A stretch of 64,000 bases of DNA from Streptomyces sp. SLBN-31 (GTDB taxonomy: Bacteria > Actinomycetota > Actinomycetes > Streptomycetales > Streptomycetaceae). This document shows, piece by piece, positions 36,157 to 48,196 of the stretch (within the stretch, counting starts at the first letter, position 1; each line of letters begins with the position of its first letter). The stretch lies in contig NZ_VFNC01000002.1 in NCBI RefSeq assembly GCF_006715395.1, positions 2,852,001 to 2,916,000 of the forward strand, written 5' to 3'. Below the pieces are notes generated by a model. It saw nothing but the letters and a program-made list of their open reading frames with translations. It was not told where the DNA came from and made no database searches. The translations under genes and the position numbers were made by a program.

Positions 36157-36186
36157 GGGCCGGCGGCCTCCCGGAGCCGCCGGCCC
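36157..36186. terminator. Terminator after the P450 gene
   Basis: Perfect 11-bp stem GGGCCGGCGGC (36157-36167) with 36176-36186, loop of 8, between two convergent genes; it may serve both. Confidence 0.75.
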
Positions 36187-36221
36187 GTCCCGCCGATCTC
36201 GAGGGAGGCAGGAGCATCCCC

Positions 36222-38276
36222 CTACGCCCCGCTTCTGCCTCCCCCGAGGCCGGCGGCGACGGCCTCCTGGGGCGGATCACCGGCACCGACCGCCACGGCC
36301 GTACGGGCCCGCGGTCCCTGCAGCAGGTACGCCAGTCCGAAGCCCACGCCCACGACCGCCGCGCCGCCCACCGCGTCCAGCACCCAGTGGTTGCCGGTGG
36401 CCACGATCGCCGAGACCGTGAAGAACGGGTGCAGCAGGCCCAGCGCCTTCATCCACCACTTGGGCGCGATCACCGCGATCACCACCCCGCACCACAGCGA
36501 CCAGCCGAAGTGCAGCGAGGGCATCGCGGCGTACTGGTTCGTCAGCGCGGTCAGGGTGCCGTAGTCCGGCTTGGAGAAGTCCTGGACGCCGTGCACGGTG
36601 TCGATGACGCCCAGGCCGGGCAGCAGGCGCGGAGGGGCCAGCGGGTAGAGCCAGAAGCCGACCAGGGCCAGCAGCGTGGCGAAGCCGAGCGCCGAGCGCG
36701 CCCAGCGGTAGTCGACCGGGCGGCGCCAGTACAGCACGGCGAGCACGGTCAGCGGCACGACGAAGTGGAACGACTCGTAGTAGAAGTCGTAGAAGCCCCG
36801 CAGCCAGTCGATCTTCACGACCGCGTGGTTGACGGCGTGCTCGATGTCCATGTGCAGGAACCGCTCGAGGTCGAGGATCTGATGGCCGTGGTGCTCGGCC
36901 CGGGTCCGCCCCGCCTCGTTCGAACCGCCCGTGGCCGCGAGCCTGACCTTCTGGTACGCCGCGTACGTGACGCGGATCAGCAGCAGCTCCAGCAGCAGGT
37001 TGGGGCGGGTGAGGACGCGGCGCAGCTGGGGCAGCAGCGGCACGTGCCGCAGGCGCGCCGGGACCGGCTCGGCGTAGTCGGTCGGGACCGGCGCCTGGTA
37101 GTACGGCGAGGTGCGGGGCAGGAACGGCACGACCGTGGCCGCGGCGAGGGCGGCGAGCAGGACGACGTTGTCACGCAGGGGGTCCATCGCCGCCATGTTC
37201 GGCAGCATCATCTTCGCCGGCAGCGTCATCACCAGGACGACGGCGACCGGCCACACGTACCGGTCGGAGGCCCGCTTGCCGACCCGCCCGACGACCCCGA
37301 GCAGCACCCACAGCAGCTGGTGCTGCCAGGTGGTCGGCGACACGGCGATCGCCGCGCAGCCGGTGATGGCGACGGCGAGGAGGAGCTGTCCGTCGCGGGC
37401 GTGGTGCACGGCCCGGCGGACGCCGACCACGGCGACGGCCGTGCCGAGCGCGAAGAACAGGCCGATCTCCAGGGGCCCGGTCAGCCCCAGGCGCAGCAGG
37501 GCGCCGTGCAGGGACTGGTTGGCCAGGTCGTCGGCCTTGCCGCCGAGCCCGGTGCCCGCCATGTGGTGGACCCAGTAGGTGTACGAGTCGTGCGGCATCG
37601 CCGCCCAGGCGAGCGCGGTGAGCGCGACGAACGTGGCACCGGTGGAGACGGCGGGCCGGCGCCGGCCGGTGAACCACAGCAGCGGCGCGAAGAGCAGGAT
37701 CGTCGGCTGGAAGGCGGCGGCGACGCCGATCAGCACGCCGCTGGTGCGCTCCCCGCGCACGATGAAGCAGCCGACCAGCACGAGCAGCACCGGCAGGATG
37801 CTGATCTGGCCGAGCCAGAGCGCGTTGCGGACCGGCAGGGACAGCATCAGCAGGCTGATCGCGACCGGCGCGCCCAGCAGCGAGGTGCGCCGGCTCACCG
37901 GCTGGGGCAGGGCGCGCGCGGCGACCAGGCCGAGCGCGACGACCAGCAGGAGAGTGCCGAAGGTCCAGCCCCAGCCGAGGGCCTGCTCGGCCGCCCGGGT
38001 GAGCGGTTTGAGGACGAGCCCGCCGAACGGCGTGCCGGTGAACCGCGTCGAGTCGTACAACGAGCCCTTCACATGCAGGACGCCGTTGGGACCCACCCAG
38101 GTCTCCAGGTCCGTCAGCCGCTCACCCCGGGGTGTACCGAGGACGACGGCCACCTGCCGGACGGCGAGGACGGCCGCGACCAGCCACAGGGCCAGGCGCG
38201 CAGCCCGCAGCCGGCCCCCGCCGGCCGTCGCCCCCAAGGCTCCCGCCGGTCGCCCGCTGTGCTCCACGTTCGCCAC
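36222..38276 (-). CDS. Bifunctional GT87-type glycosyltransferase / PAP2 phosphatase
   Basis: About 684 residues. The N-terminal ~430 residues are a multi-helix GT87 (DUF2029) mannosyltransferase-like domain using a polyprenyl-phosphate sugar. The C-terminal ~230 residues are a PAP2 domain of the inositol-phosphotransferase/AUR1 type (ERFLHMDIEHAVNHAVV, NQYAAMPSLHFGWSLW, GNHWVLDAVGGAAVVG, with both catalytic His). A glycolipid synthesis role fits. I prefer the GTG at 38276 (GGGAGG upstream); another in-frame GTG lies at 38318. Confidence 0.88.
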   Translation of the reverse strand: MANVEHSGRPAGALGATAGGGRLRAARLALWLVAAVLAVRQVAVVLGTPRGERLTDLETWVGPNGVLHVKGSLYDSTRFTGTPFGGLVLKPLTRAAEQALGWGWTFGTLLLVVALGLVAARALPQPVSRRTSLLGAPVAISLLMLSLPVRNALWLGQISILPVLLVLVGCFIVRGERTSGVLIGVAAAFQPTILLFAPLLWFTGRRRPAVSTGATFVALTALAWAAMPHDSYTYWVHHMAGTGLGGKADDLANQSLHGALLRLGLTGPLEIGLFFALGTAVAVVGVRRAVHHARDGQLLLAVAITGCAAIAVSPTTWQHQLLWVLLGVVGRVGKRASDRYVWPVAVVLVMTLPAKMMLPNMAAMDPLRDNVVLLAALAAATVVPFLPRTSPYYQAPVPTDYAEPVPARLRHVPLLPQLRRVLTRPNLLLELLLIRVTYAAYQKVRLAATGGSNEAGRTRAEHHGHQILDLERFLHMDIEHAVNHAVVKIDWLRGFYDFYYESFHFVVPLTVLAVLYWRRPVDYRWARSALGFATLLALVGFWLYPLAPPRLLPGLGVIDTVHGVQDFSKPDYGTLTALTNQYAAMPSLHFGWSLWCGVVIAVIAPKWWMKALGLLHPFFTVSAIVATGNHWVLDAVGGAAVVGVGFGLAYLLQGPRARTAVAVGAGDPPQEAVAAGLGGGRSGA

Positions 38277-38616
38277 GCCTCGTCGGCCTCCCGCCCCGAT
38301 GTTCCTGTGAGCCCCCACAGAGAGACGCAGGCTACCCCGGCTTCACCTGACGTCCGTTCTCCTTTTGTCTGGATGACGATAGTGCGCCGGGGGGTCGGTT
38401 GCCTCGGTGGGACGCGAGATGGATCACAGCCGATCCTCGCGGGAAGCGCTTCGGGCGGGCATACGAGCCTGGACACACCGCATTTACCTGCACTGTGCAA
38501 CGACTTGTGTGCGACACGTGAGGGCGACAAGTGCCCCTATGGTCGATTTTCGGCCCCCGTCACCGTCGCCGGGCGGGCCGCGTCCCTGTCCCCGTCGAAA
38601 GGTAGGCGAGCGAGTC
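38277..38616. other. Divergent promoter gap
   Basis: No gene is apparent. A short palindrome GAAGCGCTTC lies at 38443-38452, and the stretch 38460-38560 is AT-richer than its flanks, with a CTATGG -10-like element near 38537. It probably holds the promoters for the PAP2 gene and the MHS transporter. Confidence 0.4.
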
Positions 38617-39978
38617 TTGGCGACCGCCGCAGTCCCCGCTCCCCCGGTACGCACCCCCCGCACCTCCGATGCCACCGCCACCGATCCCGCCCCCGTCCGG
38701 CGTGCCGTGCAGGCCGCGGCGCTGGGCAACGCGATGGAGTGGTTCGACTTCGGTGTCTACAGCTACATCGCGGTGACGCTGGGCAAGGTCTTCTTCCCGT
38801 CCGGCAACCCCACCGCCCAGCTGCTGTCCACGTTCGGCGCCTTCGCCGCGGCCTTCCTGGTCCGCCCGCTCGGCGGCATGGTCTTCGGGCCGCTCGGCGA
38901 CCGCGTCGGCCGGCAGAAGGTCCTCGCCCTCACCATGATCATGATGGCGGCGGGCACCTTCGCCATCGGCCTGATCCCGTCGTACGCCACCATCGGCGTC
39001 GGCGCGCCGCTGCTGCTGCTCCTGGCCCGCCTGGTGCAGGGCTTCTCCACCGGCGGCGAGTACGCGGGCGCGTCGACCTTCATCGCCGAGTACGCCCCCG
39101 ACAAGCGGCGCGGCTTCCTCGGCAGCTGGCTGGAGTTCGGCACGCTCGCCGGCTACATCGGCGGCGCGGGCCTGGTCACCCTGATGACCGCCCTGCTGTC
39201 CTCCCACGAGCTGCTGAGCTGGGGCTGGCGCGTCCCGTTCCTGATCGCGGGCCCGATGGGCGTCATCGGCCTGTACCTGCGCATGCGCCTGGAGGAGACC
39301 CCGGCCTTCGCCGCGGAGGTCGCCAAGAGCGAGTCCACCCGCCCGAAGGTCCCGCTGCGCGAGATGATCACGGGGCAGTGGAAGGCCCTGCTGCTATGCG
39401 TGGGCCTGGTCCTGGTCTTCAACGTCACCGACTACATGCTGCTGTCGTACATGCCGAGCTACCTGACCAGTGAGCTCCACTACGACGAGACGCACGGTCT
39501 GCTGGTCGTCCTCGGCGTCATGGCGCTGATGATGATCGTCCAGCCCTTCGCGGGCGCCCTGACCGACCGGATCGGCCGCCGCCCGGTGATCGCCGCGGGC
39601 TGCGCCGGCTTCCTGTTCCTGTCCGTCCCCGCGGTCCTCCTGATCCGCCAGGGCAGCCTGGCCGCGGTCGGCCTCGGCATGGCCGCGCTCGGCCTGCTGC
39701 TGGTCTGCTTCACGGCCGCGATGCCGTCCGCCCTGCCGGCCCTGTTCCCGACCCGGGTCCGCTACGGCTCCCTGTCGATCGGCTTCAACGTGTCGGTGTC
39801 GCTGTTCGGCGGCACGACCCCGCTGGTCGTCACGGCCCTCATCGGCGCGACCGGGAACATGATGATGCCCGCCTACTACATGATGGCGGCGGCCGTGATC
39901 GGCGGCGTCGCGGTGTGGTTCATGGCCGAGTCGGCGGGCAAACCGCTGCCGGGTTCGGCACCGGCGGTGGAAGGGTAG
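38617..39978 (+). CDS. MHS-family (ProP-type) MFS symporter
   Basis: 453 residues of the metabolite:H+ symporter group: GNAMEWFDFGVYSYIA, RPLGGMVFGPLGDRVGRQKVL, LARLVQGFSTGGEYAGASTFIAEYAPDKRRGFLGSW and FALPxP-like late helices. These are the hallmarks of ProP/KgtP, so it takes up a betaine/proline-like osmolyte or a carboxylate. The start is uncertain: the TTG at 38617 gives a plausible N-terminus, with AAAGG about 15 bases upstream. Confidence 0.88.
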   Translation: MATAAVPAPPVRTPRTSDATATDPAPVRRAVQAAALGNAMEWFDFGVYSYIAVTLGKVFFPSGNPTAQLLSTFGAFAAAFLVRPLGGMVFGPLGDRVGRQKVLALTMIMMAAGTFAIGLIPSYATIGVGAPLLLLLARLVQGFSTGGEYAGASTFIAEYAPDKRRGFLGSWLEFGTLAGYIGGAGLVTLMTALLSSHELLSWGWRVPFLIAGPMGVIGLYLRMRLEETPAFAAEVAKSESTRPKVPLREMITGQWKALLLCVGLVLVFNVTDYMLLSYMPSYLTSELHYDETHGLLVVLGVMALMMIVQPFAGALTDRIGRRPVIAAGCAGFLFLSVPAVLLIRQGSLAAVGLGMAALGLLLVCFTAAMPSALPALFPTRVRYGSLSIGFNVSVSLFGGTTPLVVTALIGATGNMMMPAYYMMAAAVIGGVAVWFMAESAGKPLPGSAPAVEG

Positions 39979-40028
39979 GCACCCGGCACCCCGCCGTTCC
40001 GCTCCGGTCGCACGAAAGGCACAGGTGA

Positions 40029-40694
40029 ATGAGCGAGTCGCTGTGGCACGACGTGGACGACTACTTCACCGCCCACCTCGCGCAGGACGACGAGGCCCTT
40101 CGGGCCGCCCTGCGCGACAGTGCGGCCGCCGGACTCCCGCCCATCGCCGTCACCGCGCCCCAGGGCAAGTTCCTGCGGCTCCTCGCCGAGATCCAGGGCG
40201 CCCGCACCGTCCTGGAGATCGGCACCCTGGGCGGCTACAGCACCATCTGGCTGGCCCGCGCCCTCCCGGAGGACGGCCGCCTGGTGTCCCTGGAGTACAG
40301 CGCCGCGACCGCCGAGATCGCCGTCCGCAACATCGCCCGCGCCGGCCTGGACCGGCTGGTCGAGGTGCGGGTCGGCCCGGCCCTGGAGTCGCTGCCCAAG
40401 CTCGCCGACGAGAACCCGGCCCCCTTCGACCTGGTCTTCATCGACGCCGACCGGGTCAACAACCCGCACTACGTGGAGTGGGCCCTGCGCCTGACCCGCG
40501 CCGGCAGCCTGATCGTCGTCGACAACGTCGTACGGCGCGGCCGGGTCACCGACGCGGCAAGCACCGACCCCGAGATCCAGGGCGTCCGCGCCGCCGTCGA
40601 ACTGATCGGCAGCCACCCGAGGCTGAGCGGCACGGCGATCCAGACGGTCAGCGGCAAGGGCCACGACGGCTTCGCCCTGGCCCGAGTGCTGTAG
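40029..40694 (+). CDS. O-methyltransferase (caffeoyl-CoA OMT family)
   Basis: 221 residues: GKFLRLLAEIQGARTVLEIGTLGGYSTIWLARALP (SAM motif I), LVSLEYS, FDLVFIDADRVNNPHYVEWALRLTRAGSLIVVDNVVRRGRV (metal-binding Asp residues and the D-N pair). It is the cation-dependent class I catechol-type O-methyltransferase pattern. Single gene 50 bp after the symporter. Natural substrate unknown. Confidence 0.92.
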   Translation: MSESLWHDVDDYFTAHLAQDDEALRAALRDSAAAGLPPIAVTAPQGKFLRLLAEIQGARTVLEIGTLGGYSTIWLARALPEDGRLVSLEYSAATAEIAVRNIARAGLDRLVEVRVGPALESLPKLADENPAPFDLVFIDADRVNNPHYVEWALRLTRAGSLIVVDNVVRRGRVTDAASTDPEIQGVRAAVELIGSHPRLSGTAIQTVSGKGHDGFALARVL

Positions 40695-40712
40695 CCGCCG
40701 GGCCCGCCCCGG

Positions 40713-41105
40713 CTAGAACTCGTGGTAGAAGCCGACGTTGACGCTCCTCGGGGCGGTGCGGTCGCGGACGACGATCTCGCCGTTGCCGCCTCTGGGCAGC
40801 GTCACCGTGCCGCCGTAGGCGAGGGGCTGGGCGTACTCGCCGACCACCAGCCGGACCTCGGAGGAGGGATCGGCCTGCGAGCCACGCAGCCAGGTGACCT
40901 GCCAGGTCCCCTCCGGGCCGCACTGGAACTCCAGGTGCACCCGGGACACGAACAGCCAGTCGTCGGGCGTCACCAGACGGCACAACGCCCTGTCCCGGCC
41001 CACCCGCAGCACGGCGCCGGGCTCGCTGGGCGCGTCGGCCATCTGCATGCCGGCCGTGGCCCCCTCTTCCGCCGCGGCGACGGTGGCCATGGTCAGTTCG
41101 AGCAC
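40713..41105 (-). CDS. FHA-domain protein
   Basis: 130 residues. The forkhead-associated fold is visible as VLRVGRDRALCRLVTPDDWLFVSRVHLEFQCGPEGTWQVTWLRGSQADPS, with the Arg and Ser of the phosphothreonine pocket (GRD, VSRVH). The GTG at 41105 follows AAGAGGAG and is preferred to the longer frame. Usually reads Ser/Thr-kinase marks; the partner is unknown. Confidence 0.82.
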   Translation of the reverse strand: MLELTMATVAAAEEGATAGMQMADAPSEPGAVLRVGRDRALCRLVTPDDWLFVSRVHLEFQCGPEGTWQVTWLRGSQADPSSEVRLVVGEYAQPLAYGGTVTLPRGGNGEIVVRDRTAPRSVNVGFYHEF

Positions 41106-41185
41106 GTGCGCTCCTCTTGAAGTGGTCTTACGCAGCGGCCGCATGATAAATCGCCCGGGTCTGCGGCGTCCGGCACAATGAAGTC

Positions 41186-41614
41186 ATGACCGAGCGAAAG
41201 CCACCCGGCGTCCCGTTCGAGTCCTGGGTGGACAAACAGATCCGGGAGGCCGAAAGGCGCGGTGACTTCGCTCAACTCGCGGGCGCGGGCAAGCCGTTGC
41301 CGCCCGGTACCGACACCACGTACGACGAACTGTGGTGGATCAGGCAGAAGATGGCCCGCGAGGGTCTGTCGGTACTGCCTCCGACCCTGGCCCTGCGCAA
41401 GGAGGCCGAGGACACGCTCGCGGCGGCGTACGCGGCCCCTTCGGAGCGCATCGCGCGCAAACTGATCACGGACGTCAACGTCAAGATCCGCAACATGATG
41501 TTCAAGCCGCCGCCGGGACCCCCGCTCGGGATGAAGCCGTACGACGTCGAAGAGGTCGTACGGCAGTGGCGGGAGCGCCGCACGGCGGCGGGGAAGGCCG
41601 AGGAGACCGCGTAG
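41186..41614 (+). CDS. DUF1992 (DnaJC28-like) protein
   Basis: 142 residues. The DUF1992 signature is clear: FESWVDKQIREAERRGDFAQLAGAGKPLP and WWIRQKMAREGLSVLPPTLALRKEAED, ending VNVKIRNMMFKPPPGPPL. This domain also ends eukaryotic DNAJC28, but no J domain is present here. Function unknown. Confidence 0.9.
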   Translation: MTERKPPGVPFESWVDKQIREAERRGDFAQLAGAGKPLPPGTDTTYDELWWIRQKMAREGLSVLPPTLALRKEAEDTLAAAYAAPSERIARKLITDVNVKIRNMMFKPPPGPPLGMKPYDVEEVVRQWRERRTAAGKAEETA

Positions 41615-41641
41615 GTCCCCTCGGCCGGGTGGCTGTCCGGG

Positions 41642-42406
41642 TCAGCCGTGGAGCAGGCGTTCGGCCAGCTCGCGATAGTCCCTCAGGGCCAGCCTGAGCT
41701 GTTCGGTGTCCGTCCGCGCGGCCTCGTCCGCGCCGCCGGACTTGCCGTCCTGCCAGGACATGCGCAGGGTCCGGCGCCGCCGGGTGACCGCCTCGGCGAA
41801 CCGCCCGGCGATCTCCTCCAGCACCTGGTCGGCCTCCTGCACGGCGTCCCGGGGACCGTCGACGAACCCCGCGACGGCGTGCCGCAGCCGCGCCTCCAGC
41901 TTGTCGCACTCGTCGTGCGGGAGCAGCCGGGTCCCGGTGGCGGCGCCCCCGGCATCCGTTGCGCCGGCGCGGGAGCCGTGGCCGCCGATACCGGTGTCCG
42001 TACCACCGGTATGCGAGCCGGACCCGCCGATACCCGTGTCGGTGCCACCGGTATGTGTGCCGGACCCGCCGATACGGGTGTCCGTGCCACCCGTGTCCGT
42101 CCCGGGTGTCGTGCCCGCGGTGGAACGGCCGGTTCCGGAGGTGGGCGTACCGGTGTGCGCACCGGCGCCCGTGTCGTCGTACGCGCTGCCCGCCTCGGCG
42201 TCGGTCGCCTCGTGCGGCGTGGGCGCGACGACCCGGCGCTCCGTCCCGACCCCGCCTCCTCGCCCGGTCTCCTCGGGCGCGGGCGTCGTCCGCCCGCCTT
42301 CCCGCTCGGTCTCGCCGGGCGTCGGGGTCACCGTGCGGCGATGGGTCCCGTCGTCGCCCTCAGAACCCCTGGCACCGGCGCCGGGGCCGGTCACAGCGTC
42401 CGTCAT
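41642..42406 (-). CDS. Low-complexity protein with a short helical domain shared with its neighbour
   Basis: 254 residues. A long Gly/Thr/Ser-rich N-terminal region includes ~14-residue repeats GGTDTGIGGSGSHT (about residues 105-150). A C-terminal helical domain follows (DKLEARLRHAVAGFVDGPRDAVQEADQVLEEIAGRFAEAVTRRR ... TDTEQLRLALRDYRELAERLL). The helix FVDGPRDAVQEADQVLEEIA matches FVDAPREAVAEADRLLAELA of the upstream gene. The ATG at 42406 is six bases after that gene's stop, so the two are coupled. Function unknown. Confidence 0.72.
   Translation of the reverse strand: MTDAVTGPGAGARGSEGDDGTHRRTVTPTPGETEREGGRTTPAPEETGRGGGVGTERRVVAPTPHEATDAEAGSAYDDTGAGAHTGTPTSGTGRSTAGTTPGTDTGGTDTRIGGSGTHTGGTDTGIGGSGSHTGGTDTGIGGHGSRAGATDAGGAATGTRLLPHDECDKLEARLRHAVAGFVDGPRDAVQEADQVLEEIAGRFAEAVTRRRRTLRMSWQDGKSGGADEAARTDTEQLRLALRDYRELAERLLHG
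41979..42100. repeat. ~42-bp tandem repeat in the low-complexity gene
   Basis: About three in-frame copies share the core CCGCCGATACCCGTGTCGG and CCACCGGTATG. They encode GGTDTGIGGSG-type units. Confidence 0.75.
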
Positions 42407-42411
42407 GTCGC

Positions 42412-43110
42412 TCAACTACCCTTCGCGTGACGTCGGTTGAAGGCCCACGGCAGATGGCCGCGGCTCTCGTGGTGCCCGTTGCCGCGCGGGTCGCCGTCGG
42501 CGGCGGCCTCGTCGCCCCGCTCGGCCCGCTCGGCGTTCGCGCCGCGGTGCCGGGTGGAGGACATCAGGTCCTCGAAGAGCGAGCGGGCCTCGACCATGGC
42601 CTCACGCATCTCCTCGGTGTCGGACCGGTCGCCGTCCTGTCCGCCCGCGCCTACGCGGGCGACCCGGTGGACGTGCCGGTAGCCGTGGACATGGTGGGCG
42701 TGGTGGACGGACAGCGCGGCGAGCTGCTCCTCGTACTGGCCTCCGTCCGGGAAGCCGCGCTCGGCGGCCAGCTCCGCCAGCAGGCGGTCCGCCTCGGCGA
42801 CCGCCTCCCGGGGCGCGTCGACGAACCGCTCCTGCGCGGCCGTCCAGCGGGCCTCGTACTGTTCCCGCCGGCTCGCGTCGAGCGGCCGCTCACGCAGCGA
42901 GCCGTGCCGCTCCACGCGCTCGGTGAGCTCGCGCTCGGCGGCCGTGGCGTCCCCGTCGTGCCGGGCCACCGTCCGGTCGTATTCGGGCCCGAAGCGGCGC
43001 TTCAGGTCCCGGCCGCCGTGCGGGCCCTTCGCACGCAGGGCAAGGACGGCCGCGACAACGACCACGGCCGCCACGATCACGATCAAAGCAATGATCATGC
43101 CTGTGGACAT
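42412..43110 (-). CDS. Membrane-anchored protein with helical domain paralogous to the downstream gene
   Basis: 232 residues. One N-terminal TM helix (MSTGMIIALIVIVAAVVVVAAVLALRA) is followed by a charged helical region with RRFGPEYDRTVARHDGDATAAERELTERVERH and ERFVDAPREAVAEADRLLAELAAERG, then a His-rich loop (HHAHHVHGYRHVHR) and SDTEEMREAMVEARSLFEDLM. The ATG at 43110 follows GGAAGG. It is first in the two-gene unit. The His-rich loop could bind metal, but nothing proves it. Confidence 0.82.
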   Translation of the reverse strand: MSTGMIIALIVIVAAVVVVAAVLALRAKGPHGGRDLKRRFGPEYDRTVARHDGDATAAERELTERVERHGSLRERPLDASRREQYEARWTAAQERFVDAPREAVAEADRLLAELAAERGFPDGGQYEEQLAALSVHHAHHVHGYRHVHRVARVGAGGQDGDRSDTEEMREAMVEARSLFEDLMSSTRHRGANAERAERGDEAAADGDPRGNGHHESRGHLPWAFNRRHAKGS

Positions 43111-43277
43111 GGGTGCCTTCCGTTGTATCGGCCCAACGGGCCGGTTCTCCGAACGGGTGACCCGGAACACCCCGCGTAAACGGGTGTCAAAATCCGCCCG
43201 ACGTGTCGATCCCGCGCGTCCCCGTTCGACACGTCGGCGAAGGCACCGCGAGGGTGCCCGCAGCGAAGGGGATCGCC

Positions 43278-43904
43278 ATGGGTGAGGTCATCGCACGGCT
43301 GGCAATGTCGCTGGACGGATACGTCGCGGGCCCTGAGTCGGGCCGGGAGCACCCGCTGGGCATCGGCGGGGAGCGGCTGCACTCCTGGGTGTTCGGCCTG
43401 CGGACGTTCCGCCGGATGCAGGGGATGGAGGGCGGCCTGACCGGGCCGGACGACGACCTGATCGCCGAGCACGTCCGGCGGCCGGGCGCGGTGGTCATGG
43501 GGCACGGCATGTACGTCACCGGCGAGGTCCCGTGGGGCGACGAGCCGCCGTTCCACGCGCCGGTGTACGTGGTCACCCACCATGCGCGCCCGTCCGTTCC
43601 CAAGGAGGGCGGCACCACGTTCCACTTCGTCACCGAGGGCCCCGAGCGCGCCGTGGAGCTGGCCCGGCAGGCGGCCGGTGAGAAGGACGTGTCGCTGGCG
43701 GGCGGCGCGGACCTGGTCCAGCAGTTCATCCGGGCAGGCCTGCTGGACGAACTGCTCCTGCACGTCGTCCCGGTCCTGGCCTGCGGCGGCCGCCGCCTCT
43801 TCGACAACCTGGGCGATCAGCACATCGAGTGGGAGAAGACCCAGGTGCTGGACTCACCGGAGGTCACGCATATCCGGTTGCGGGCGCGCCGCAACGTCTC
43901 CTGA
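43278..43904 (+). CDS. Dihydrofolate-reductase-like (RibD C-terminal) protein
   Basis: 208 residues of the RibD_C/DHFR-like fold: VIARLAMSLDGYVAGPESG, VVMGHGMYV, PVYVVTHHARP, VSLAGGADLVQQFIRAGLLDELLLHVVPVLACGGRRLFDN. It probably uses NADPH to reduce a pterin- or ribityl-like substrate; the exact one is unknown. The ATG at 43278 follows GAAGGGGA. Confidence 0.9.
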   Translation: MGEVIARLAMSLDGYVAGPESGREHPLGIGGERLHSWVFGLRTFRRMQGMEGGLTGPDDDLIAEHVRRPGAVVMGHGMYVTGEVPWGDEPPFHAPVYVVTHHARPSVPKEGGTTFHFVTEGPERAVELARQAAGEKDVSLAGGADLVQQFIRAGLLDELLLHVVPVLACGGRRLFDNLGDQHIEWEKTQVLDSPEVTHIRLRARRNVS

Positions 43905-43914
43905 GATGGGGGCC

Positions 43915-44451
43915 ATGACCTGGACCATCACCCCGGAGCCCTACGACTCCCCCGTGGCCGCTGCCCTGTGGCGGGCCTACTACACGGAGGTCAGCGACCG
44001 CTGGTACCTCCTGCACCACGGCCGCCGCACGGACCCCGCGGAACTGGAGCGCGAGATCGCCGCCAGGACCGGCGCGGAACTGGCCCCGCCCACGGGCGAG
44101 CTGCTGGTCGCCCGCTGCGCCGGGGAACCGGCGGGCTCGGCGGGCGTACGTCTGCTGGACGCGCAGACAGCTGAGCTGACCCGGGTGTTCGTGCACGAGA
44201 GGATGCGGGGCAGGGGCGGCGCGCCTCTGCTCGTCCGGGCCGCCGAGGAGGCCGCCCGGGCCCTGGGCGCCCGCCACCTGATCCTGGACACCCGGTCCGA
44301 CCTGGTGGCGGCCCGCGCCCTGTACGCCCGCCTCGGCTACGAGGAGACGGCACGCCACAACGACGACCCGTACGCCGAGCACTGGTTCCGCAAGGACCTG
44401 CGGCGCGACCCCACCGCCGCGCCGACCGCGACGGAGGCGCAGGGGGCGTAG
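43915..44451 (+). CDS. GNAT-family N-acetyltransferase
   Basis: 178 residues: LLVARCAGEPAGSAGVRLLDAQTAELTRVFVHERMRGRGGAPLLVRAAEEAARALGARHLILDT carries the acetyl-CoA motif A (RGRGGA), and ALYARLGYEETARHN is motif B. The ATG at 43915 follows GGGGG; an in-frame ATG at 43906 is an alternative. Just downstream of the DHFR-like gene and probably co-transcribed. Confidence 0.9.
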   Translation: MTWTITPEPYDSPVAAALWRAYYTEVSDRWYLLHHGRRTDPAELEREIAARTGAELAPPTGELLVARCAGEPAGSAGVRLLDAQTAELTRVFVHERMRGRGGAPLLVRAAEEAARALGARHLILDTRSDLVAARALYARLGYEETARHNDDPYAEHWFRKDLRRDPTAAPTATEAQGA

Positions 44452-44489
44452 GGACACAGGCCGAACAGGGGCACAGGGGGCGCCGGGGA

Positions 44490-47629
<3,140 letters not shown>

Positions 47630-48196
47630 GACCGACCACAGGTCGGACGAGGACGCGGTCGACCCCGGGGACCTCGGCACCGCGAGCCCGACGGCCCGGT
47701 CCGGGCGCGTGAAGCGGGAGCCACATGCCGACGCGACAGTCCCGGCCCCCGCAGCGCACGCCGAATTCCGACACGACCGCAACGGGAACACCGTCGGAGC
47801 CGTGAAGGCCGGACGGTACGGGGCAGACAAGGGCGCGGCATCGAACGCGGACCCGGACGCGGCGGCAACGGGAAAATCGTCGGCCGTGAGGCCGACCGCA
47901 CAGGGCCGACCGGGGCAGGTCACTCACATGGGCCCGGACGCGACCGGCCCGGGGTACGTCGTAACCGTGAGGCCGGCGGGCCGTTCCTGCCGCGGCCCGA
48001 CACGCACGTGGATCCGAGCCGCTCGCAGCCGGAGCCGTCCGAGCCGCAGACCGCGCGCTTGCGGGCACGGCCGAACGCGGAGTCGCGCGGGCGGCGCGAC
48101 CAGCCCGGCCTCGGCCCGGCCTCACGCGCAGCCTGGCGCGACCGGCGTCCCAGACGCCCGAGCCTCAGGCCGGCGCGATCCGCCGGCCGCGGCACG
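47630..48196. other. 567-bp gene-free gap with decayed repeats
   Basis: No convincing coding region on either strand. The sequence contains worn copies, about 86-90 bp apart, of CAACGGGAAcaccGTCGG / CCGTGAGGCCGG-type blocks near 47780, 47866 and 47955. It looks like an old tandem array or a decayed gene. Confidence 0.5.

Noticed and set aside
35559..39473. A 1,304-codon open frame on the + strand
   Set aside because: It is an out-of-frame shadow spanning the P450 end, the opposite-strand GT87/PAP2 gene and part of the MHS gene. Composition is Arg/Pro/Gln-rich with no domain.
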